Origin: Notospermus geniculatus
Lineage: Eukaryota; Nemertea; Pilidiophora; Heteronemertea; Lineidae
Reading direction: 5' to 3'
DNA length: 64,000 nt
Assembly: GCA_002633025.1 (NCBI GenBank)
Contig: NMRB01000942.1
Coordinates: forward strand, 18,780-82,779
Shown: positions 31,528 to 41,080 of the stretch, piece after piece
Numbering within the stretch: the first letter of the stretch is position 1
Layout of the letters: every line of letters begins with the position of its first letter
Translations under genes and position numbers: made by a program
Notes under the pieces: generated by a model
The model's input: only the letters and a program-made list of their open reading frames with translations
Told to the model about the DNA's origin: nothing
Databases searched by the model: none

Positions 31528-31531
31528 TTAA

Positions 31532-31949
31532 CGTGTTTAAAGTCCTTCTTGCACCACAAAAATAAATTCTCACTCTTTTTGAGCTTTGTACAGCATTCAG
31601 ACACAACTACATTTTGCTGTTTGTTTCATGAAATTATGTTAAGTAGTAAGCGAGATATCAAGGATTTTGTCAGTCAAAATCATTGGGCTAAAAACCGTAC
31701 TGTGAACGACTTCAACAATGCGAATATGCTAATTTATTCGTGGCGTATTACTAGGGAAAACTTCATTCGAATTTGACCCACCCAGAGCACGCTGGACGCA
31801 TGGTTTCTGCATGATAATTGCATTTTGTTGAATTTCCCATCACATTCATTGCTTAATTTGTTCACTACGCCGCTCTAATCAGGGAAATGACATGTTCATT
31901 ATGCAGAATCCCTAGTGTGACATCACTTAATGAGGCAGTCTTACACCAT
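31532..31949. other. No gene recognised
   Basis: AT-rich intergenic sequence. Nothing could be supported. Confidence 0.4.
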
Positions 31950-32420
31950 TCTGATTATCTGTCCGTCGTCGTCGTCGTCGTCCGTTAGCAGGGCACGTTT
32001 CGTAACCGCTGGAGCTATTGATCTGAAACTTGGTACATATATACCCCTAGGTCAGATGACCTATGACACCAAGTTTCGGTCCGATTCGATTCTTGGCTTG
32101 GCCTCCAGGTGGCCAAAACCAAAAACACATAAGTGCAATAACTCCTTAACTAATGACTGGATCATCTCCAAATTTTTATCATAGGTGTATCTAATTAGCA
32201 TACATAACATATGTAACGGGTTTTTGATTTGACCTACTCTTGAAGGTCACAGAGGTCAAAGTTCGACAAAAGTAACGAACCTGCCGCAGTTCTTAATTAT
32301 TTCACCGAGAGTCTTCATATTTTGCATAATCGTGTATTAGAGGGGTACCTTCAAAAATATCGAGTTTCGGCCCGATCGGACATCCAATATGGCCACCAGG
32401 TGGCGTAACCTGAAAATCAT
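31950..32420. repeat. TAGCTCAC family copy
   Basis: It has a GTC trinucleotide run (31962-31983), then GTTAGCAGGGCACGTTTCG, GATCTGAAACTTGGTACA and TATACCCCTAGGTCA, as in 12040-12140. It runs on to CACCAGGTGGCG. Confidence 0.75.
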
Positions 32421-32427
32421 CCAAGCC

Positions 32428-32588
32428 TTACCGGTGCCTTTTTTACCATTGCCTTATTTACCAGTGCCTTTTTACCAGTGCCTTATTAACCAGTGCCTTT
32501 TTTACCATTGCCTTATTTACCAGTGCCTTTTTTACTGCAGGGCCTTTTTTACCGGTGCCTTTTTTACCAGTGCCTTTTTTTACCGTAT
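32428..32588. repeat. Minisatellite, ~17-19-bp TTTACCAGTGCCTTTT units
   Basis: About ten imperfect units of the form (T)nACCRGTGCCTT or ACCATTGCCTTATTT. A second T-rich ACC/GGTACC minisatellite is at 45767-45970. Confidence 0.85.
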
Positions 32589-33095
32589 CACGGTAAGGAC
32601 ACCCTCTAAACAATACATGAAATGAGTAGTATTCATATGTAAATAGCCCACGTCGGGCAGTTCCTGATCCCTTCTGATAAGCTATTGAAACATTTATTGA
32701 AGCTCAGGGAAACTTTCCCCCAAAACGTTTTTGAATCCACGCCTTAGTTTTCGATCGCAAAGGCCGACTGACTTTGCAACTACATGTAGTCGACCGATAA
32801 AAAAGCGATGAAACTTTCGTCCCAAGTTACGATTCCGAGCGACGCCACAATAGTCGGCGACTTCGGTCGCTTGCGTATGGTTCCCTGAAATGGTCGCAAG
32901 TGTGGTGGCCTGCGAGCGACCGCGCACGCGATGGTTGCCTGCGACGTCGCGATCGCCAGTCTCGTCGGTGGTCGCAGGATGTGTGTACCATGCTTTAGCT
33001 GTTAGCGAGACAATCGTAGTTCTGTACCTCTCATGATCTTGTGATCTAATGTTAATGCTGTACATTGTACTGACAGTGAACATCATCCTGTTACA
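32589..33095. other. No gene recognised
   Basis: Contains repeated TGGTCGCAG/GCGAC words between 32760 and 32990, suggesting an old repeat. No coding support. Confidence 0.4.
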
Positions 33096-33870
33096 TTAAT
33101 GCCTTATCCAAGAGTTGAGTTCATCCTTGAATATTTTCAATTTACTCGAATAAATCAGGAAGTTAAAACTATTGTTAATCATTGAGAATGATGTGGAAAA
33201 GAGACCAACCAAAAACAAGGAAAGAAATTATCAGTTACTTCCTCTAAAAAGTATGCCGCAAATTTGCTGTAGTCGGTCGCTACAAAGAAGCAGGTAAGGA
33301 TGGTTGTATCGCCATCAAAATCGGTCTGAAAGTCATACACTTTGAAAAGCACTAAGATGGGAACATTTACCAGCAAAATTATAATCACCATCACACCAAT
33401 CAGCAGCCGGCGTCGCCCGTGTGTCATCAGCACATGAATCTTTAAGGGGAACCAGACGCCGACACATCTTTCTATTGAGAACATTACAATAAGGTACGAG
33501 GAGATGCAGGAACATACACGATGCTGATACCGGAAAATCTTACAGATGACCTGGGGTCCGACCGATAAGGGAGGTTCTATGAAAAAATAACCATTGGGTT
33601 TCCCTAGTATACCGGTGAATGCGCACCGTAGATTAAGGTGCCGAAGTCGGAGGCAGCCAAAGGGCCCAGGTAGGTCGCTGTCACGTGGTCCTTTCTCCGG
33701 CATCTCCAGAACACTATCATGGATAGTATGTTTCCACTGATACCGACGATGATAACAACACCTATGATGTATTTGTTTGTGAACTCAGTCACAGAACTGA
33801 CAATCCTAAAAAGCAATGAGACACCCGCTCCCGACAACGATGATGAACTTGATACGTCATCTGTGACCAT
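33096..33870 (-). pseudogene. GPCR copy 4, frameshifted and internally deleted
   Basis: The start at 33870 (reading MVTDDVSSSSS) leads into normal TM1 and TM2. The frame breaks near 33615, just after TM2, and continues in another frame through TM3-TM4 and extracellular loop 2 (33220-33610). The sequence then jumps from the beginning of TM5 to the end of TM7 and the C-tail (33096-33210), so most of TM5-TM7 is deleted. A degraded TATA-like sequence is present about 133 nt upstream. It cannot encode a seven-helix receptor. Confidence 0.88.
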
Positions 33871-34499
33871 TTTTCGAATGTTTGTCGGATATTGGTGTTT
33901 GATAAACAGCAAAGAACGGTAAATAGTGAGAAATGTCATGAATGTGTAGCCTGAAGAGCAGCGAATCAGTGATCAACAAAAATATCTTCGTCCTTTCTTT
34001 CTTTATAATGTAGTCGGGTATAAATACATATTTACTTTGTGACTGGCATCTCAAACACGATTCATGTGTCTGAAAGCACTCTATTTCTGATCCCTTTGTT
34101 GACTCGATTATTTCAATGATTAACACTTCCACCTACATACATGTATTACACAGACGAAAACGAATGTACTATTTGCAACTTTGAGGGAAAACGGGAGTGT
34201 CAAGGAGTGGCTTGCACTATTGACGAGACCAACCTCCTTGAAAACTTCAATTCTTTGCGAACTAATGTAGTTCTGTCGTTGTCGTGTTCCGGTGGACCAC
34301 TACAATTGATAGATGTTGTGCTGATTGTGAAGACCATAGTGTCACTTTAATGCCTTATCCAAGAGTTGAGTTCATCCTTGAATGTTTTCAATTTACTCGA
34401 ATAAATCAGCAAAAGAGGCCACACCAAAAGTAAGGCTTGCCTTTCATCTGATGAAAAATCGGGAAATGCTCCAATGATGGTCGTATAATAATTCACAAT

Positions 34500-34650
34500 A
34501 GGGAGGTTTAGAAATCAAGCGATCAACGTAAACGTTAACGACAACGTTATTTTTGTCACGAAAATGCAATATAAAATCTGGTTAATGTGTAACATGAAAA
34601 ATAACGTTATCGTCAAGTTTACGTTTACCGTTTGATTTCTAAACCTCCCT
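34500..34650. mobile_element. 151-bp palindromic MITE in GPCR copy 5
   Basis: AGGGAGGTTTAGAAATCAA pairs with TTGATTTCTAAACCTCCCT. Comparison with copy 6 (CAATACCCC at about 39170) gives a 3-bp AAT duplication (34497-34499 and 34651-34653). AACGTAAACGTTAACG-type words make up the interior. Confidence 0.8.
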
Positions 34651-34802
34651 AATACCCCACTCATTGACGTAAGGTATAGTGGTGATCAGGTAAAGTAAGC
34701 TGACAAGCAAAACGGCTGACGAAGCTGGTACCGTTTGGCTTTTGACCACTGTCGCCGATGCCACTTTCCGACAATGTCCCAAATATAATCCAAACTATTT
34801 AA

Positions 34803-35531
34803 GGGCGAGCCAACGTTTTGAATTTTTGAAACGTGGCCAGGCGTTGTAAATAAAAGATGTCAAAATACCATAAAAGTACAAGATATATGACGGAAATGAA
34901 GGCACTTGCGGGGTCTATAAGTCAAAAGGAATTGAATGAGATGTATCTTGGAACGCACTAATTAGCTAATAAGTCGAAACAAAAGACTAGTAATCGGTAC
35001 ACTTTCCCACGAAATGGTACATTTTGAGGATAAACGACATGTGGATCACAAAGTTCGAGGTTTTTTCTATTTAGTCCACCCATTTTGACAGCAATATTTT
35101 CAACAGGTATAGAGTACTCGGCATGTGAATTCCGATGAATGCTGCCAGATTTTCTAAAACAGGGCGGCCATATTGGATTTGGATTTTACTTCCTGGTTGT
35201 CCTTTGTGTACTGAGCGTGTATGGTGTACATGAACAGCATGTCAGGACACCCTCGCCACCCCAGGTTCTATGGGTTTGTGACATTGTTGCCACACCTTCA
35301 ATGTGTCATTTACATGCTTCCTCTCCAAGAAAATTGTACCTGTTTTTCGTGTTTGGTGAATTTCTTTGTTTACGATTATGTAATGTAATTAAGCTGTAAT
35401 CCTTGGGACTTTCCTCATTTTCTGTGTCTATAAAGCACAGTGATCACATTGGACTATAAAAACAGTCAACTGGGGGTGTCTTTATTGCTTTTCTCAGAGG
35501 GGCCTGGATAATTCACAATGATGGCTCGCCT
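34803..35531. mobile_element. 729-bp TTAA-target element in GPCR copy 5
   Basis: GGGCGAGCCA at the left and TGGCTCGCCT at the right are inverted with one terminal mismatch. TTAA lies on both sides (34799-34802 and 35532-35535). The receptor frame in copy 6 (about 39318-39330) is continuous through the site. The interior has an 86-codon plus-strand frame (35139-35399) with no recognisable domain. Confidence 0.85.
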
Positions 35532-36039
35532 TTAATAGGAAAATCAAAATGCAAGGCGGTGTATAAGGACAGAAATTATCAGTTGCTTCCACCAAAAGTA
35601 TCCCTCAATTTTGTTGTAGTCTGCAGCTGCAAGGAAGCAGGTAACGATGGTTGTATCGCTATGAAAACCAGTCTGAAAGTCAAATACTTTGAAAAGCACT
35701 ATAATTATGGGAACATTTACCAACAAAATTATAATCACCATCACACCAATCAGCAGCCGGCGTCGCCCGTGTGTCATCAGCACATGAATCTTTATAAAGG
35801 GGAAGCAGACGCCAGTAGATCTTCCTAAATGATAACATTATAATAAGGTGAGGAGATGCAGGAACATACACGATGCTGATACCGGAAAATCTTACAGATC
35901 ACCTGCGGTCCGACCGATAAGGGAGTTCTCTGAAAAAAAGTAACCATGGGTGTTCCCCAGACCGGTCACCACCCATGAATGTGCACCGTAGATTAAGTGC
36001 CGAAGTCGGAGGCAGGCAATGGGCCCATTCTCAACTTAA

Positions 36040-36274
36040 GGGCCGTTTACACTAGGTTGCACCAAGTTGCAAGTTGCAGCAACTTGCAACTTGTTGCAAA
36101 CTTCCTGGGACGGTTTACACACAGAAAAATCGATGCAACATCCAGCGTGATCGAGTTGCAACAAGTTGCAGGCCCGTTTACACATGCAATTTTTATGAAA
36201 CTTGTTGGTCTCATCAGGTTTATGCAACAAGTCGCATGAAGTTGCATATGAAAAGTTGCATGTGTAAACGGGCC
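36040..36274. mobile_element. 235-bp MITE with GGGCCGTTTACAC termini
   Basis: GGGCCGTTTACACTAGG and GTGTAAACGGGCC are inverted. Internal CAAGTTGCA/TGCAACTTG words fold extensively. Boundaries are TTAA (36036-36039) and TTTA (36275-36278). Confidence 0.75.
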
Positions 36275-36479
36275 TTTAGAACTCGAAACTGTCAGTGCCA
36301 GATTTCAAACCCCAATGTCATTCGAAAGTTGCCATTTTGAAATGGAAGGATATGTGATGCGGCGCGCCGATTACGCAGACTTGAGGGAGTGTTCTTCCGC
36401 TGAGAATAGTTCGCTGAATATAGTGTTGAAATGACAAAAATCACACATTAAGATCATTTTGTGTGCGTTTATACTCATT

Positions 36480-37010
36480 AGTGTACTGATTGAAGGGTGT
36501 CAAGAATATGAAATTGAAATCGGGTTTCCAAGGTGAAAGACATTGCTTCCTACCAGAATCGAACCCACGAACCCTCGCATATGGCACTCAGGGGCACACG
36601 CCTTAAAGGGTGTCCGTACGTTTTAAATGAATTCCATCGAGTAAAGATTTGAAAGGGTTCGAATCTGGTAGAAGGACGTGATGACTTTCACCTTAGAAAC
36701 CCGCTTCTATTTCATATTCATTATTTGTATCTGCTTTATGTGACCCCTCGCATAACATAAAACTGTTTGGGTTCGGAGATTGTTTGGGCTACTCGCAGGG
36801 TACTGATGGACGCCTCGTTTAACATAGGCCATTGAACCATCTTTTTTAAAGATGGAGATTTGGCCTAGTGGTTAAGGCGTGCTGCCCCTTAGTTCTGGCG
36901 ACTGATGCCTCATGCGAGGGTCCGTGGGTTCGAATCTGGTAGAAGGACGTGATGACTTTCACCTTAGAAACCCGTTTCTATTTCATATTCATGAGTAAAG
37001 ATTTGATAGA
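36480..37010. repeat. Inverted pair of tRNA-headed SINE-like units
   Basis: The plus-strand unit at 36848-37000 has GGCCTAGTGGTTAAGGCG, a B-box GTGGGTTCGAATCTGG and the body GACTTTCACCTTAGAAACCC. A minus-strand copy lies at 36515-36625, with an additional 3' piece at 36655-36730. The units diverge. Confidence 0.65.
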
Positions 37011-37094
37011 TTTTATTACAATAATTGTCATAATTAACGTAAGCAGCGAGAGCTACTCCCACATCCCCAGCTTGATCACCAAATGTGTAATTAA

Positions 37095-37723
37095 AGCTGA
37101 CGTTAACGAACAAAAAGCCCCCATGCGACGAGCAAGAGAATTGCAAACGCCCTGCAAACACCTCAAACGAAGGCTCAGAACATGATAGACCCAATGACGC
37201 CACGAGGGCGCCACCTTATTTGCCTTCGGGCAACAGAGCTGTCAACATCTCCCAATACCTCTTACACTACTCAAAGAAAAAAAATCGTAGTTATTTAGAC
37301 GGGATTTAAATCGTCGGCCTTCTGATTTGTAGTCCACCACTCTATCCACTTGGCCAACGAGCCAGCTGACAGGGTCATGATTTGTGTTTGTCATAGACGT
37401 AGGGTTTCGACTTACGTAATGATACTACGAATAAGAGAAAATATGAGAAGCCTTCCAACAAGTTCGGTGGCCGAATGGGGAGAACGGTGGAACGGAGATA
37501 AGAAGGCGCGGGTTCGATTCCCAGCTGGGACAAAAAAAAAAAAAAACGTTCAACAGGAGCTCACGAGAGGCTGTTGACACCTCGAAAGCTCGAAGACAAA
37601 TAAGATGGCGCCCTCCTGGCGTCGTTGGGTCTATCATGTTCTGAGCCTTCGTTTGAGGTGTTTGCAGGGCGTTTGCAATTCTCTTGCACGTCGCATGGGG
37701 GCTTTTTGTTCCTTCACGTCAGC
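37095..37723. mobile_element. 629-bp TTAA foldback element with two different tRNA-like heads
   Basis: The arms run from GCTGACGTTAACGAACAAA to its counterpart CACGTCAGC and share more than 100 bp with the 16503-19108 element, including AAAAAGCCCCCATGCGACG. TTAA flanks both sides (37091-37094 and 37724-37727). Head type B lies on the minus strand (37301-37366) and head type A on the plus strand (37456-37531); both are joined to the same arm body. Confidence 0.82.
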
Positions 37724-38985
37724 TTAAAGTGAGCTGGTCGTACCCGTCAAGGTGTGTGAAGAGACCGAATCAAACGCTACCATCTTGAATCAATACAGTA
37801 CTCACATCGGGAATTACTTCGTACTAAGGGCATATTCACACAACTACTCTGGTTTTGCTATCTTCAAATAGCATTTTGAACACGGCCGACTACAAATCAA
37901 GGCTTAGCTTGGGATACAATCCGCTAAAATACGAAATTTGTAATTTTGAAATTGTGAATTTCATGGGCCACGAAATTATTCACAATGTCATTTTTCACTG
38001 TCGCAACTAATTCCCTTTAACCGGATTATTGAAGGGTCACTTTCAAGTTTACATAGGCCTACAGCGTATCAAATTATTATGTCAATTTGTTGATATTGAA
38101 CGATCAGCACGCCTTCAGACAGCCAGGTTTTTCAGGTGTTATATTTTCTTCGCGGAGGTTAACGTTGCTACCGGCCATGAGTGATGCGGCAGCCTAACAA
38201 TTCTGTCTGTGATCACGACCAGAATCGCACCGCGCATGACTGTATGACTTACGAGGGTCTTTGCCGAGGAATGAAGGAAAGACCGACCCGAAGTGTTACC
38301 AATGCCAAAGGGCCCAGGTAGGTCGCTGTCACGTGGTCCTTTCTCTGGCATTTCCAGAACACTATCATGGATAGGATGTTTCCACAGATACCGACAATGA
38401 TAACAACACCTACATGTATGATGTATTTGTTTGTGAACTCAGTCACAGAACTGACAATCCTAAAAAGCAATAAGACATCCGCTCCCGACGACGATGAACT
38501 TCATAAGTCATCTGTAACCATTTTTCTGGAATTTTGTCGGACATTGATGTCTGATAAACAGCACAGAACGGTAAAGATTGAGAAATGTGTAAGAGCAGCG
38601 AATCAGTGAGAAACAAAAATAGCTTCATTCTTTCTTCATTTACATTCAGGGATAAATACGTACATATTTAATACTTTGTGAATCTCAAACATGATTCATG
38701 TCTATTTCCGATCCCTTCGTTGACTCGATTACTTTAATGAAACACTTCACGCCTACATTAGGCTACAACAGACGAAAACGCATGTTAGTGTTTGCAACTA
38801 CGAGGGAATTCGGGAGAGTGACGGAGGTAAATTGTGAGGGGCGTATCTTACATTGTTGACGAGACCAACTTTCTTGAAAAGTTCCATTCATTGTCAGCTA
38901 CTGTTACTTCTGTACTTCTCGTGTTCCACTAAGAACCACTAAGATGGATAGATGTTGTGCTGATTGTGAGGACCATTGCGGCGCG

Positions 38986-40024
38986 TTAACGCCTTACCCA
39001 AGAAACGAGTTCATCCTTAAATATTTTCAATTTACTCGAATAAATCAGGAAGTTGAAACTGTTGTTTATCATAGAGAAGGATGTGGAAAATAGGCCTAAC
39101 AGTAATAAGGCTTGTGTTTCTTCTGAGGTGAACCCGTGAAACTCTCCGACGATGTAGATATAATAGCTGACAATACCCCAAATGATGACGTAAGGAAGGG
39201 TAGTGATCAGGTAAAGTAAGCTGACAAACAAAAGGCTGACGAGGTGTCATCTGTTTGGCTTTTGACCATTGTCGCTGATGCTTGTTTCCGCGCCGACAAT
39301 ATTCCAAATATTATCAAACTATTTAAAAGGAAAATCGAAATGCAAGGCAATGTATAAGGAAAGAAATTGTCAGTTACTTCAACCAAAAAATAACCTTTTA
39401 ATTTGTTGTTGTCTGTGATTTCAAAGAAGCATGAAAGGATGGTTGTATCACCTTGAAAACCGGTCTGAAAATCAAATACTTTGAAAAGCACTAATATGGG
39501 AACATTTACCAACAAAATTATAATCACCATCACACCAATCAGCAGCCGGCGTCGCCCGTGTGTCATCAGCACATGAATCTTTAAGGGGAACCAGACGCCG
39601 ACACATCTTTCCAATGAGAACATTACAATAAGGTACGAGGAGATGCAGGAACACACACGATGCTGATACCGGAAAATCCTACAGATAACCTGCGGTCCAA
39701 CCGACAAGGGGGTTCTATGAAAAAATAACCATTTGTTTTCCCTAGTATACCTGTCACCAACCACGAATACGCACCGTAGATTAAAGTGCCGAAGTCGGAG
39801 GCAGCCAAAGGACCCAGGTAGGTCGCTGTCACGTGGTCCTTTCTCCGGCATCTCCAGAACACTATAATGGATAGTATGTTTCCACTGATACCGACGATGA
39901 TAACAACACCTATGATGTACTTATTGGTAAACTCAGTCACCAAACTGATAATTATAAATAACAGTGAAACCTCCTTTTGTTGAAACGTTGCCGCTGATGA
40001 CGGTGAGCAAAACATCCCATCCAT
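38986..40024 (-). pseudogene. GPCR copy 6, two frameshifts
   Basis: The N-terminus beginning MDGMFCSP (start 40024) is of the same subtype as copy 7. TM1-TM2 are intact. A 1-bp deletion in a G-run near 39710 shifts the frame before TM3. The frame recovers through TM3-TM5, then a segment 4 nt shorter than in intact copies (near 39240) shifts it again before TM6. TM6-TM7 and the C-tail (38986-39231) are otherwise well preserved. Sequencing error could explain the G-run. The second lesion is shared with copy 5 and is probably real. Confidence 0.82.
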
Positions 40025-40114
40025 CGTGATTCCAGAGCGATCACGTTGGTGGCTGAAGTGCACGGAAAGGGCAACACAAGAGAAATGTCTGCACCGATCA
40101 TTCGTCCCAGTCAT

Positions 40115-41070
40115 CCATCTTAGTATTATAGGAATGTATTTCCGTTTCGCTTGTACTAATTTTGCTTGAATCTTGTTGATATCTGATGAACCAAAATGGC
40201 CGTTATCGAGGGTAGAGAATCATCGATTAGATCATGGTCAGATATTGAATACCTTTCGTATAATTATATCGTAAACATAAATAGCAAACTACATGTATTT
40301 CTGTTCTGATTGTTTCCTTGGTGGTAGATAGGAAACCGTATTTTCTGACTTGCAAAGTCAGTCGGCCTTTGCGACTGAAAATTAAACATGACTGTTGAAT
40401 TTTTGGTCTCTTGATGCGGTCAAAATTCTTTGGTCACCTTTGGCGATTGAAACCAGTCATTCAGATCGCCCAGTGCAACAATCTCCCGCAAACAATATAA
40501 CGACAACTCAAGTGATCAGATCTGAGACGAGATTCGAGAGTAATTATCAATTATCAACAAATTTGTTGAAAACCCCTGGTAGATCCATGTTTCACCTCTG
40601 GGATCTCTTCTACATAGCGCCAGAGGAAGACCCCGATTGGGGTCGAAAATTTGCGAAATATTCGGAGACAGCTTTCCGATTTATTGTGTACTGTGTGTCG
40701 TTTTTGTGCTGTTTTTTGGATACCTGGTAGATCCATAAGGAACGAAAAAAGTTATTAAATAAGCAATCTTAACAGATTTCACTTTGCTCTGATTAAGTTA
40801 ACATGTCATGTAACAGATCTGTTATGTGTAATACCAAAATATACCCGGACAAAATCTAAAGGTACCCGGACAAGTCCATCAAGTCGCCTGCTGAATCCGC
40901 CATTCATTTCTGATTGTCCCCCCCCCCAGTTGGAACAGTTTTAGTACACTAACACAATGCTCGTTCCACATTTTTAAGAGGAAGGAAATTGAATCTGATT
41001 TTTACCCCTTTTCCCCAAGATTTCATTGGCGTTTTACCCCCTTTCTGCAAAATTTAACCCGGTCCCCTAT
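40115..41070. other. No gene recognised; one tail-family repeat
   Basis: At 40615-40730, GAAGACCCCGATTGGGGTCG is followed by TTTATTGTGTACTGTGTGTC and TTTTTGTGCTG, the same tail family as at 25690 and 28900. A C-run lies at 40919-40927. Nothing else can be supported. Confidence 0.45.
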
Positions 41071-41080
41071 CGAAGGTCGA

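Larger units (their letters stand above)
34347..38521 (-). pseudogene. GPCR copy 5, relic scattered by at least four insertions
   Basis: Receptor-derived pieces in order on the minus strand: N-terminus through TM2 (38296-38521), TM2 through TM5 (35536-36030), TM5-TM6 (34654-34798) and TM7 plus C-tail (34347-34496). The start ATG (38519-38521) is followed by an in-frame TGA at codon 7. A 6-bp CATGTA-type insertion lies in TM1. The pieces are separated by elements at 34500-34650 and 34803-35531 and by a 2.2-kb block at 36031-38290. It shares a 4-nt-shorter segment before TM6 with copy 6. Confidence 0.8.

Noticed and set aside
35139-35399. 86-codon frame inside the 729-bp TTAA element as a transposase
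   Set aside because: It is too short and shows no DDE-type motif or zinc finger.
40615-40660. Active hammerhead ribozyme
   Set aside because: The GAAA side and stem are present, but the CUGANGA side reads CAGAGGA and stems I and III could not be drawn.
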